Assembly: GCA_017474515.1 (NCBI GenBank)
Contig: JAFVHN010000030.1
Location: forward strand, 1 to 64,000
DNA from: Prevotella sp.
GTDB lineage: Bacteria > Bacteroidota > Bacteroidia > Bacteroidales > Bacteroidaceae
Length of the DNA stretch: 64,000 nt
Direction of reading: 5' to 3'
The translations under genes were made by a program, and so were the position numbers. Below the pieces are notes generated by a model. That model did not search any database, had not been told where the DNA came from, and worked only from the letters and a program-made list of their open reading frames with translations. This document shows, one piece after another, positions 51,020 to 59,044 of this stretch. Position 1 is the stretch's first letter. Each line of letters begins with the position of its first letter.

Positions 51020-53911
51020 TCAGTCTTCCCCCGGCTTTTCAACGGCGCCGGAAGCCTGTTCGCGGCCCAAGCCTATGAATGGCATCACGCTGTCGATGAG
51101 TGCCTGCTTGCGGTCCTGGAGCTGAAGGATTTGCTCTTCAAGGGTGTTTTCCGACACAAAGCGATAGACGAACACCGGCCGGTGCTGCCCTATGCGGTGG
51201 CTACGGGCGATGGCCTGCTCCTCGGCCGACAGGTTCCACCAGGGGTCGAGCAGGAAGACATAGTCGGCGGCGGTGAGGTTGAGGCCCACGCCGCCGGCCT
51301 TCAACGAAATGAGGAAGAACTGGCAGTGGGGGGTGTTCTGGAAATGGGCGATGACCTGCTCGCGGTTGGTGGTCTTCCCGGTGAGCAGGGCATAGGGCCA
51401 ACGGCGTAAGTCAAGTTCTTTCGCCACCTGGTCGAGCATGCCGACGTACTCGCTGAAGATGAGCGTCTTGTGGCCGGTGGCCCGGAGGTTTTCCAGTTGC
51501 GCCATCACCACGTTCATTTTTCCCTCGCCGTTGGCAATGTGGCGCAGGCGCTGAATGGCGGCCATTAGTCCCATGCGCCGCTGAGACTCGGGTGTGCGAC
51601 CATCCATCCACTCGTTGCGGGCTTTCGACAGCTCCTTGGCATAGAGGCTTGTCTGCTCGTCGGTCATGGGGCACACCACCACCTCGTCTTGCCGCTCGGG
51701 CAGGTCGTTGAGCACCTCTTCCTTGGTGCGTTTCAGGAAATAGGGCGCTATGAGCTGTTTCAACACGTCGGCTTGTTTGTGTTGCATAACGGGTTGCGAC
51801 AAGGGTTGCACGAAAGAGCGGTTGAAACTTCGGGCGTCGCCCAGCAGGTCGGGGTTGAGTACATTCATCAGGCTCCACAATTCGCCAAGGTTGTTTTCCA
51901 CGGGGGTGCCGCTGAGGGCCACGCGGTGCTGGGCCTGAAGGCGTGCCACGGCCTGGTGAATTTGCGAGGCGGCGGTCTTGAAGGCCTGGCTTTCGTCGAA
52001 GACAATGATGCCGAAACGCCGCGCCGACAGGTGGGCGATGTCGTTGGCCAGGGTGCGGTAGGTGGTAATCACCACGTCCCACCGCATCAGTGCCCGGCGC
52101 TTTTCCTCGCGCTTTCCAGTGTCGCCGGTGTAGGTGCACACCAGCAGGTTGGGTGCAAAGCGCCGGAGTTCGTTGCGCCAGTTGTGGACCACGGAGGCCG
52201 GGGCCACCACGAGCGACGTGAGGTATTCCATCGTGCCGATGCCTGTAGTGTCGGAGCCTTGCATTTCTACCTCGCTGAACAGCAGGCCGGCGGCAGCACG
52301 GGAGGAGGCGGCGCGCGCCGTTTCCTTGTATTTCAAAAGCAGGGCGATGGTCTGAAGCGTCTTGCCCAAGCCCATTTCGTCGGCCAGGCAGCAGCCCGTG
52401 AGCCCTTCAAAATTGCGCCACAGCCACTGGTAGCCGGTGGCCTGATAGGGGCGCAAGGTGGCATTCAGCTTCTGCGGCAGGCCGATGGCTTCTGCGGGAT
52501 TTGCCGAAGCAGGGCCACCGGCCGTGACAGTCCACGCCCTGACCACCTGGCTGCGGTGGCGCACAAGGGCGTTGCCGCGGGGCCGCGACGTAAGCAGCAG
52601 TTCGCCGTAGCGTTGCAGCCACTCCTGGGGGATGACAAGACGCTGGCCCGAGGGAAGCAGGTATTCCTGCTCGCCACGCAAGATGGTGTCGCGAAGGTTG
52701 TTGAAGGGAATGCGCAGCCGCCCGTCGTCGAGAACGATGGTGACCGACGTCTGAAGCCAGTCGCCGTGCCACTGCTCGCTCTGCTCCACGCGCAGGGGGT
52801 CGATGTAGAAGGGGTTTTCTGCCGGCTGCACCACGCTGAACCCCTGTTGCCGGAGCCACAGGGCATGTTGTTGCAGCCAGGCGGTCAGCTCAGAAGCCGT
52901 ATCGAAGGGCAGATAGCCGCTCGACTGGAGTTGCCGGCCGGTGGTGGCCAGCAGAAGGAGGAACTGCTCTTCGCGTTCGTGGTCGCGACGCTGGCGGTAG
53001 AAACGTATGGCGCCGTCGTCGTCGCACAGCCTCACCCGACCATGGCCGTGGCCGCCGGGCTGGTAGTCCACGTCGCCGTATCGGAAACGGAGCAACAGCA
53101 TCCACGTGCCGTTGATGGCCGTTTCGATGGTCAGCACGGGCTGGGGCGGCAGGTTGATGTCTTCAATCAGGAAACCCTCGGCATTGATTTCCGCCGTGGC
53201 CATCTGCTTGAAAATAAATCGCCGGAAATAGTCGTTTTCCACCCTTTTCGGAATGTCCACCGCCCCTTTCTTGGTGAAGGGCGCAAGCAGTTTCCCGCTG
53301 AACGCCTTGCCCAGGAACAGTATTTTCCGCCCCAGGGTGAACGCGCAGGGCTGCCAGGTCAGCACGTTGAGGCCCTCCTGACAGGGGTTGTCGTGAAGCT
53401 CGCCACCAATGCGCAGGTGCAGGGTGTAGGTGATGCCCTGGTCGTGACGGGTGAAGTTCATGACGGGCGTCACCACCGTCAGTTCGTCAACCTCCAGGCA
53501 GTCGGCGGGCTTCACGCTGCCCACTTCGTGTTGGGAATATACAATGCCGATGCCCAGGCGTTGGGCCTCCTTGACGGCCTTGACGAGCGCGGTGTCGGCC
53601 AGGTGCTTGATGTGGTTCCTGACAGGCTCTTCGGCCTCCTTCCAAAAGGCGGTTTCCTGTCGCCACACCTTTTTGTTGGCGTGACGGGCAAAGAGGTTCG
53701 GGGGTTGTGTGGCCTCGCAGGCCATGACCAGCGGAAGGAGGTCGGGGTGGCTGTCACCCAGCATTTTTGACCATACGGTGCTTTTCACCTCGAGGCGCAT
53801 ACCGGTGACGACGGCACGTTTCAGCGTGACGGCAACAATGCCCCAGTGGTCCTGTGGGCTTATAATAAGAAGAAAATGATTATCCATGGAATGTTCGACT
53901 TGGAGGCTCAT
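51020..53911 (-). CDS. SNF2-family DNA translocase/helicase
   Basis: 963 residues. N-terminal half (about 1-470) is a variable region with SWIM-less bacterial SNF2 features; helicase core from about 500: DEMGLGKTLQTIALL (Walker A), VFDESQAFK (DESQ where DEAH is usual), LSGTPVENNLGELWSL, LIFSEYVGMLDQVAKEL, LLDPWWNLSAEEQAIARSHRIGQ. Bacterial SNF2 proteins of the RapA/HepA sort remodel RNA polymerase or DNA-protein complexes. Its ATG overlaps the stop of the upstream PIF1-like gene (ATGA), so the two are translationally coupled. An in-frame ATG at 53887 is an alternative start. Confidence 0.92.
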   Translation of the reverse strand: MSLQVEHSMDNHFLLIISPQDHWGIVAVTLKRAVVTGMRLEVKSTVWSKMLGDSHPDLLPLVMACEATQPPNLFARHANKKVWRQETAFWKEAEEPVRNHIKHLADTALVKAVKEAQRLGIGIVYSQHEVGSVKPADCLEVDELTVVTPVMNFTRHDQGITYTLHLRIGGELHDNPCQEGLNVLTWQPCAFTLGRKILFLGKAFSGKLLAPFTKKGAVDIPKRVENDYFRRFIFKQMATAEINAEGFLIEDINLPPQPVLTIETAINGTWMLLLRFRYGDVDYQPGGHGHGRVRLCDDDGAIRFYRQRRDHEREEQFLLLLATTGRQLQSSGYLPFDTASELTAWLQQHALWLRQQGFSVVQPAENPFYIDPLRVEQSEQWHGDWLQTSVTIVLDDGRLRIPFNNLRDTILRGEQEYLLPSGQRLVIPQEWLQRYGELLLTSRPRGNALVRHRSQVVRAWTVTAGGPASANPAEAIGLPQKLNATLRPYQATGYQWLWRNFEGLTGCCLADEMGLGKTLQTIALLLKYKETARAASSRAAAGLLFSEVEMQGSDTTGIGTMEYLTSLVVAPASVVHNWRNELRRFAPNLLVCTYTGDTGKREEKRRALMRWDVVITTYRTLANDIAHLSARRFGIIVFDESQAFKTAASQIHQAVARLQAQHRVALSGTPVENNLGELWSLMNVLNPDLLGDARSFNRSFVQPLSQPVMQHKQADVLKQLIAPYFLKRTKEEVLNDLPERQDEVVVCPMTDEQTSLYAKELSKARNEWMDGRTPESQRRMGLMAAIQRLRHIANGEGKMNVVMAQLENLRATGHKTLIFSEYVGMLDQVAKELDLRRWPYALLTGKTTNREQVIAHFQNTPHCQFFLISLKAGGVGLNLTAADYVFLLDPWWNLSAEEQAIARSHRIGQHRPVFVYRFVSENTLEEQILQLQDRKQALIDSVMPFIGLGREQASGAVEKPGED

Positions 53912-56022
53912 CTATGCCTTTCCACAATCTCAAGGATTTCGCGGCCGTATTTCTCCATTGTCACCTTACCGAAATACGGTATGGCGAGCAGCTCCTTCTC
54001 GGTGGCCGGCTTGCTGTTGACAATGCCGAAGAGGGCTTTCTGCTGAAGGATGGTGTAGGGCGGCACGCTGAGCTCCTTCGACTTCTCCCACCGCCAGTTG
54101 CGCAGGTCTTCGAAAAGTTCTGGGTCGCCGATGTCGGTGGTGTTCACCGTCGCCGGCTTGTCGGACTTGGGCTTCGCCTTGCGTGCCGGTTTCTTCTTTC
54201 CCTTCCCGTTGTCTTCAAAGGCGTCGAGCACGGCCTCTTGCTTCAGCCGCAGGTAGGAACTGGTGGAAAAGCCCTTGGCGGCCACCGCCGAGAGGAGCGA
54301 GACCTTGATGTTCAATGCCGTGGTGAGCTCGGCCAGCAGGTCGGCCATGCGCCGCGCCACCACTTTGTTGTCGGTTTCCACGTCGGTGCTTTCCACGAGC
54401 GGCTGCAGCAGGTCGGTAAGAATGTTGAGGAACCATGCCGCGCCGCGCTCCACGCGACTGGTGAACGCCGCGTCGTTCATGGCCTCCTGGCTCATGGATG
54501 CTATCAGGCGCGCCCATTTTTCGCTCACCGTCACGGCTTTCTCGGCAAACTCCGAGCGCGCCGAGCGGTGGGCGGCGGTCAGGCGGGGATAGGTGCGGTG
54601 GAAGTGCTCGTCGAGCAGGCGTATCACCTGGTTGTGCTTCATGACGATGTCGCTGAAGTCGAACAATTCGCAAAGCATCTCGCGGTGGTACTGCTCCTTG
54701 AGCTGCGGCAGGGCCTCGATACTGCGGCGGGCCTCCTGCTCTTCTTGCAAAATGTATTGCGCCACGCGCTGGTCGCCGAAAACATTCGACGGCGATATGG
54801 GCGAGGCAAGCACCAGGCCGTCGAGCGTCTTGCAACGGCTCAGCGCCACATAGACCTGTCCGGCGGCAAACGACAGCCCGGCGTCGATGATGGCATGGTC
54901 GAAGGTGAGGCCCTGGCTCTTGTGGATGGTGATGGCCCACGCCAGCCGAAGCGGATACTGCTGGAAGGTGCCCTGAACGTCGGTTTCTATCTCCTTGGTG
55001 TCGGGGTTGAGCTTGTATTTGGCGTTCTCCCACGTGAGGGGCTCCACGTCGATGTCGGAGTCGTCGCCGCTGCAACGCACGCTGATGTGGTCTGCGCCGA
55101 TGGACGTGATGCGCCCGATGCGCCCGTTGTAGAAGAGGTGCTCGGGCGAAGGGTCGTTTTTCACGAACATCACCTGCGCGCCCTTCTTCAGCGTCAGCGT
55201 CTCGTCGGTGGGAAAGGAATATTCGGGAAAGGTGCCCTCCACCTCGGCCTCGAACGAATAGCTGCGGCCGGGCAGCTTGCGCAGCTCGTCTTCGTTGTAA
55301 CTGTCGGCCAGGCGGTTATGGGTGGTCAGGCGGATGAAACCGTCCTCGGGGCGCGGACGGAAGGCGGGACGGCAACGGCTGTTGAGCATCTGAAGGTCGG
55401 AGGCCGTGGGGCGGCCGTCGCGGATGTTGTTGAGCAAGGAGAGGAAAGCGCTGTCGGTCTGACGATAGACATGGTGGAGCTGAAGGGTGACATAACGGAT
55501 TTGGCGCAGCGCGTGGGAGCCGAAGAAGTAGGGCGTGTCGTAATACTGGCTCAGCAGGGCCTCCTCGTCGGCCTTCACCACGGGGGTGAGCTGCTGAAGG
55601 TCGCCAATCATCAGCAGCTGGACGCCGCCGAAGGGCAGACGGGGGTTGCGGAAACGGCGCAACACGTTGTCAACGGCATCGAGCAAGTCGCTGCGCACCA
55701 TGCTGATTTCGTCGATTACAAGCAGGTCGAGCGTGCGCATGATGTTGCGCTTCTCCTTCGAGAAGTCGTTGCGAGCCTTGAACGAGGCCGAAGGGATATA
55801 AGGCGACAAAGGCAGTTGGAAAAAGCTGTGGATGGTCATGCCGCCGGCGTTGATGGCGGCCACACCCGTGGGAGCCACCACCACCATGCGCTTCGGACAA
55901 CGCTCGCGAACGGTGCGCAGGAAGGTGGTCTTGCCCGTTCCGGCGCGGCCCGTCAGGAAGATGCTCACGCCCGTGTTCTCCACAAAGTCCCAAGCCTGCC
56001 GAAGCTGCTCGTTTTTCTCCAT
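53908..56022 (-). CDS. PIF1-like AAA ATPase/helicase with HRDC-type C-terminus
   Basis: 704 residues from MEKNEQLRQAWDF at 56022; the frame extends to 56193 but the promoter at 56041-56048 rules out the earlier start. Core: Walker A GRAGTGKTTFL, VVVAPTGVAAINAGG, LVIDEISMVRSD (Walker B), GDLQQLTPVV, and the PIF1/RecD signature AWAITIHKSQGLTFD with VYVALSRCKTLDGL. C-terminal HRDC-like segment about 600-704 (LRNWRWEKSKELSVPPYTILQQKALFGI). PIF1 helicases unwind 5' to 3' and resolve G-quadruplexes and stalled forks. First gene of the pair with the SNF2 protein. Confidence 0.92.
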   Translation of the reverse strand: MEKNEQLRQAWDFVENTGVSIFLTGRAGTGKTTFLRTVRERCPKRMVVVAPTGVAAINAGGMTIHSFFQLPLSPYIPSASFKARNDFSKEKRNIMRTLDLLVIDEISMVRSDLLDAVDNVLRRFRNPRLPFGGVQLLMIGDLQQLTPVVKADEEALLSQYYDTPYFFGSHALRQIRYVTLQLHHVYRQTDSAFLSLLNNIRDGRPTASDLQMLNSRCRPAFRPRPEDGFIRLTTHNRLADSYNEDELRKLPGRSYSFEAEVEGTFPEYSFPTDETLTLKKGAQVMFVKNDPSPEHLFYNGRIGRITSIGADHISVRCSGDDSDIDVEPLTWENAKYKLNPDTKEIETDVQGTFQQYPLRLAWAITIHKSQGLTFDHAIIDAGLSFAAGQVYVALSRCKTLDGLVLASPISPSNVFGDQRVAQYILQEEQEARRSIEALPQLKEQYHREMLCELFDFSDIVMKHNQVIRLLDEHFHRTYPRLTAAHRSARSEFAEKAVTVSEKWARLIASMSQEAMNDAAFTSRVERGAAWFLNILTDLLQPLVESTDVETDNKVVARRMADLLAELTTALNIKVSLLSAVAAKGFSTSSYLRLKQEAVLDAFEDNGKGKKKPARKAKPKSDKPATVNTTDIGDPELFEDLRNWRWEKSKELSVPPYTILQQKALFGIVNSKPATEKELLAIPYFGKVTMEKYGREILEIVERHR

Positions 56023-56040
56023 ATCAATGAAATTTGCCCG

Positions 56041-56048
56041 CAAAGTTA
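56041..56048 (-). promoter_or_regulatory. Promoter -7 element of the PIF1-SNF2 operon
   Basis: Minus-strand TAACTTTG, 19 nt upstream of the ATG at 56022. Confidence 0.7.
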
Positions 56049-56458
56049 CGATTTTCTTCCCACATTCCCCCCTTCTTCCCAAAGAAAAATCAGCAAGCCC
56101 GCCCTTCCGGCCCCACAACACCCCCCTCACAAGAAAAAAACCGCTCCCGACTCCCCATCTCCCCCGTCTTTTCCTCCAACCCTCATTCGACACATCGCCA
56201 ATGTTCCAAATTCATGACATCGAAGCTTTGCCCGCAAAATAAAAAGCAAAAGCCACCCTTGTCCGGTAGTCTGCGCTACCAGCGCAGAAAAAAACACAAC
56301 AGAGGCTTTCCCTTTTGACAAAAAGTCTTCTTTTCGCTAACGACCGCCATAAGAAAAACAAAATTTTCTAACAACGCTTTTTCAACGTATTACAGCCCCG
56401 ACCACGGATGTTGCACTTCTTGCGACCGATTTGGGTTTAACTCAGCGCAAGAATCCAT

Positions 56459-56666
56459 TTTTGTCAAGATTTTTCATGGTTTTTGAGTTGTTCCAAAAGG
56501 CTTGACCGCAAATTGCGGGGAGAGATTTGCCAATTCTCTCCCCGCAAACTGCCAATTTTCTCCCTAAAATTTGCCGTCAAACCAAAGGCAATTTACAAAC
56601 CACTGAAATTCAACGAATTACAAAGATTGTATAAAATTAGTGTGTTTTGTCAACATTTTTTACTAA
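56459..56666 (+). repeat. 208-bp palindromic intergenic element, copy E
   Basis: Begins TTTTGTCAAGATTTTTCA; includes CTTGACCGCAAATTGC, GGGGAGAGAT, AAATTTGCCGTCAAA; ends TTTTGTCAACATTTTTTAC. It is enclosed by a 14-bp perfect inverted repeat, GACCGATTTGGGTT (56424-56437) and AACCCAAATCGGTC (56705-56718). No plus-strand gene lies immediately 5'. The rest of 56049-56887 shows no gene; a 7-bp hairpin CTGCGCT/AGCGCAG is at 56271-56287. Confidence 0.88.
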
Positions 56667-56887
56667 TTTTTCCCATCCCGCTACCCGTCGCAAAATAAAG
56701 AATCAACCCAAATCGGTCATAAGACATACCATAATCCATGGCCCCGCTTTCCAATGACCGATATGGATTAAATGTACCAGCATCCTGTTCTCAGCGTTCC
56801 ATATAAACAGACAGGTATTCTTCAGAAAGGAGATTGTAAAAAATTCAATTAAAAAATGCAAAAATCAAAAGATAAAGCCCCCGTTTT

Positions 56888-56918
56888 TTTGTCCTTAAAC
56901 CAGAAACCCGTATCTTTG
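56888..56918 (+). promoter_or_regulatory. Promoter of the candidate structured RNA
   Basis: TTTG (56888-56891), 19-bp spacer, TATCTTTG (56911-56918). This is the best promoter match on the low-G+C island. Confidence 0.75.
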
Positions 56919-56922
56919 TAAC

Positions 56923-57215
56923 GTCTTTCCGTGCTGAAAGCCCTTGGGTAATCTCATCGCGGCGGGACACATACATATTAAAGGCGTTTTCTGAACGCTT
57001 TGGTTTTGACGTGTTGGAATCTCGCAAATTCAAACTGTCTGTCAAAAACAAAGCAACGGGAACGCCCCTTAGAGGTGTAAACGATTATGTCCGTCAACAA
57101 GATGGCCATAATATATACATCGGCGTGGGGCTTTCAGCGTTGCTCGGTTAGACAGACAGGGCAATGCGAGAGCCTCAACACGTGGACCGGGCAAAGAACT
57201 GGCTCCACGCTTTTT
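56923..57215 (+). ncRNA. Candidate structured non-coding RNA, about 290 nt, upstream of the vWA-PP2C-kinase operon
   Basis: Bounded by the promoter at 56888-56918 and a hairpin plus T5 at 57181-57215. Elements seen: GCTGAAAGCCC (56933-56943) pairs perfectly with GGGCTTTCAGC (57128-57138), closing a domain of about 200 nt; inside it are hairpins 56980-57001 (AAA-bulge-GCGTT/AACGC-TTT), 57004-57047 (TTTTGAC/GTCAAAA) and 57084-57112 (ATTATG and CCGTC with GATGG and CATAAT around an AACAA loop). The plus-strand frame through it has no ATG and ends at 57151, so a gene remnant is the alternative. It matches no RNA family I can name. Confidence 0.5.
57181..57215 (+). terminator. Intrinsic terminator of the candidate RNA
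   Basis: CGTGGACC (57181-57188) pairs with GGCTCCACG (57201-57209, one bulged C), then C and TTTTT at 57211-57215. It lies 71 bp upstream of the vWA start, so the RNA and operon would be separate units unless read through. Confidence 0.65.
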
Positions 57216-57286
57216 GTGTGTATGTTTCAAAGATAACTACTAACCTCTGCCCGAAGGGAGCCAAGGTGGAATATTTTTTTGATATT

Positions 57287-57958
57287 ATGCCAAATCAAGG
57301 TTTAAAGTACAATGTAGACATTGTCATGTGCATCGACTGCACAGGAAGCATGGGTGGCCTTCTTGACACCGTAAAAGTAAATGCGTTAAAGTTTTATCCA
57401 GATTTGACAGCAAAATGTAAAGAAACCGGTCGTGACATTTCTGAATTACGAATCAGGGTTATTGGATTTCGCGATTTCTATGCAGATGGCCCTATGGCAA
57501 TTCAGGATTCTGGCTTTTTCAACATTCCTTCCCAAGAAGATGTTTTCAAAAAAATTGTGAGCGATCTACAGCCTATGGGTGGTGGCGACGATCCTGAGAA
57601 CGGGTTAGAAGCATTAGCAATGGCTATGAACTCTGAATGGACTAAAGGAGGTGACAGAAGAAGACACATTATTGTTGTTTGGTCAGATGCCCCTACTCAT
57701 CCCCTCCGTCTTGAAAAATGTGTGAACGATTATTATCCTCAAGATATGCCTAAAGATTTTAATGAACTAACAGACCGGTGGGAAGAAAGGATGGACCCGC
57801 TGGCTAAACGGCTTATTCTTTTCACGCCAGATAGTTCATGGTCAGACATATCCAATCATTGGAATTTGGTTATTCACCATCCTGCAAGAGCAGGCGTAGG
57901 ACTTACCGATATTGATTACGACACGATTATTAATACAGTAGTAAAATCAATTCAATGA
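57287..57958 (+). CDS. vWA-domain protein, TerY-like
   Basis: 223 residues from MPNQGLKYNVDIV at 57287; the longer frame begins inside the terminator. The whole protein is one von Willebrand A domain: MCIDCTGSMGGLLDT (DxTGS metal site, D17, T19, S21), RVIGFRDFYADGPM, PENGLEALAMAM, and IIVVWSDAPTHP (third MIDAS Asp). Cytoplasmic, no membrane anchor. In TerY-P triads such a protein is encoded with a PP2C phosphatase and a kinase and is thought to present metal-dependent binding; here both partners follow. Its stop overlaps the phosphatase start (ATGATG). Confidence 0.88.
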   Translation: MPNQGLKYNVDIVMCIDCTGSMGGLLDTVKVNALKFYPDLTAKCKETGRDISELRIRVIGFRDFYADGPMAIQDSGFFNIPSQEDVFKKIVSDLQPMGGGDDPENGLEALAMAMNSEWTKGGDRRRHIIVVWSDAPTHPLRLEKCVNDYYPQDMPKDFNELTDRWEERMDPLAKRLILFTPDSSWSDISNHWNLVIHHPARAGVGLTDIDYDTIINTVVKSIQ

Positions 57959-59043
57959 TGAAAAGAAATTATATTTCAATTTCTTTTATGACAGAGAAAG
58001 TGGCGGGGCGTGGAGAAGACGCTCCGCCGCTCCTTCTTGTTAATGAAAGATGCTATACAGTTGGTGTTTTCGATGGAATGGGCGGTTCAGGTGCAACACT
58101 CTGCAACTCACCCTTTGGAGAAGGACACACAAAAGCCTATGTTGCATCGCGTTTGGTTAAGAATGCCGTTGAACAATATTTGAAAAGGCTGTTTTTCGGT
58201 ATGGACATTGACACAGAAGAACTTAAAAATAATATATATGAGAATCTTCAGAAGCAGAAGGACAATTATCCAGACAAAACAAGAACAATGCTGCGTAGCA
58301 AGATTTTAAAGGACTATCCTACTACCATGGCCATGATAAATGTCACTGATATGGTGAAAGAATTGAAAATAGATGCGTTTTGGGCTGGTGACTCCCGTTG
58401 TTATATTTGGACATCTCAAGGTTTATACCAAATTAGCAAAGATGATTTAGCCAATAACAATGACCCCATGGAAAACTTGAGGAACGATGCTCCTATGACT
58501 AATTGCATATCAGCAAGTAATGACTTCCGCATCAATCATAAGTCTCTATATATAACCAAGGAGCCTATTATCTTTTTTTGTGCTTCCGACGGTTGTTTCG
58601 CTTATTATCCAACGCCCATGGATTTTGAATTTGTTCTAAGAAATAGTCTCTGCATGTCCCAAAACAAAGAAACATGGAAAGAAAAGCTAATGAAAAGTAT
58701 ACAAGAAGTAACGGGAGATGACACATCGCTTTCTCTGATTTGTATGGGCTTTTCTTCTTTTGATAAAGTGAAAAACTTCGGGAAGGGAAAGGTCTATGGA
58801 ATGTCAAAATTAATTGGTTTGAGAAAGTATCAAGTGAAACTAAGGAAAAAAATGCTACGAAAAGAAAACCTTTTAGATAAAAAAATGCTGATTAAGAATA
58901 AATCTAAATTGCGTATTTTAAATCATTCTATTGAAACATATAAGAAAGCTCTTTTGAGAAAACAGAGACAGGCTGAGTTAAAAACTGGACAGCTATGGGA
59001 TGTTTATAAGAAAAATCACTTGAAATACCTAAACGAGGATTGA
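57955..59043 (+). CDS. PP2C-family Ser/Thr phosphatase with a basic C-terminal extension
   Basis: 362 residues. Catalytic domain 1-268: GVFDGMGGSG (DGMGG at 40-44), FWAGDSRCYIW (GDSR at 145-148), FCASDGCF (SDG at 211-213) and TGDDTSLSL (GDD at 254-256) supply the metal-binding acidic residues. An insertion around 45-60 (LCNSPFGEGHTKAY) follows the first motif. Residues 275-362 form a Lys/Arg-rich, probably coiled-coil tail (KYQVKLRKKMLRKENLLDKK) not found in ordinary PP2C enzymes; it may bind nucleic acid or the kinase. Presumably opposes the kinase encoded next (1-bp gap after the stop). Confidence 0.88.
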   Translation: MMKRNYISISFMTEKVAGRGEDAPPLLLVNERCYTVGVFDGMGGSGATLCNSPFGEGHTKAYVASRLVKNAVEQYLKRLFFGMDIDTEELKNNIYENLQKQKDNYPDKTRTMLRSKILKDYPTTMAMINVTDMVKELKIDAFWAGDSRCYIWTSQGLYQISKDDLANNNDPMENLRNDAPMTNCISASNDFRINHKSLYITKEPIIFFCASDGCFAYYPTPMDFEFVLRNSLCMSQNKETWKEKLMKSIQEVTGDDTSLSLICMGFSSFDKVKNFGKGKVYGMSKLIGLRKYQVKLRKKMLRKENLLDKKMLIKNKSKLRILNHSIETYKKALLRKQRQAELKTGQLWDVYKKNHLKYLNED

Positions 59044-59044
59044 T

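Noticed and set aside
51689..53770. 693-codon plus-strand frame opposite the SNF2 gene
   Set aside because: Shadow with low-complexity His/Val/Gly composition.
53914..56217. 767-codon plus-strand frame opposite the PIF1-like gene
   Set aside because: Same reason; Walker A, DEIS and KSQG motifs are on the minus strand.
56845..57051. 68-codon minus-strand frame
   Set aside because: Antisense to the candidate RNA and promoter; no features.
56876..57151. Plus-strand frame without ATG ending GVGLSALLG
   Set aside because: Kept as the alternative explanation for the candidate RNA; not called a gene since no start codon exists and promoter, helix and terminator fit an RNA better.
56923..57215. 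tmRNA, RNase P RNA, SRP RNA or 6S RNA
   Set aside because: No tRNA-like ends or tag frame, no RNase P conserved core, no SRP tetraloop, and no 6S-like single open bubble were seen.
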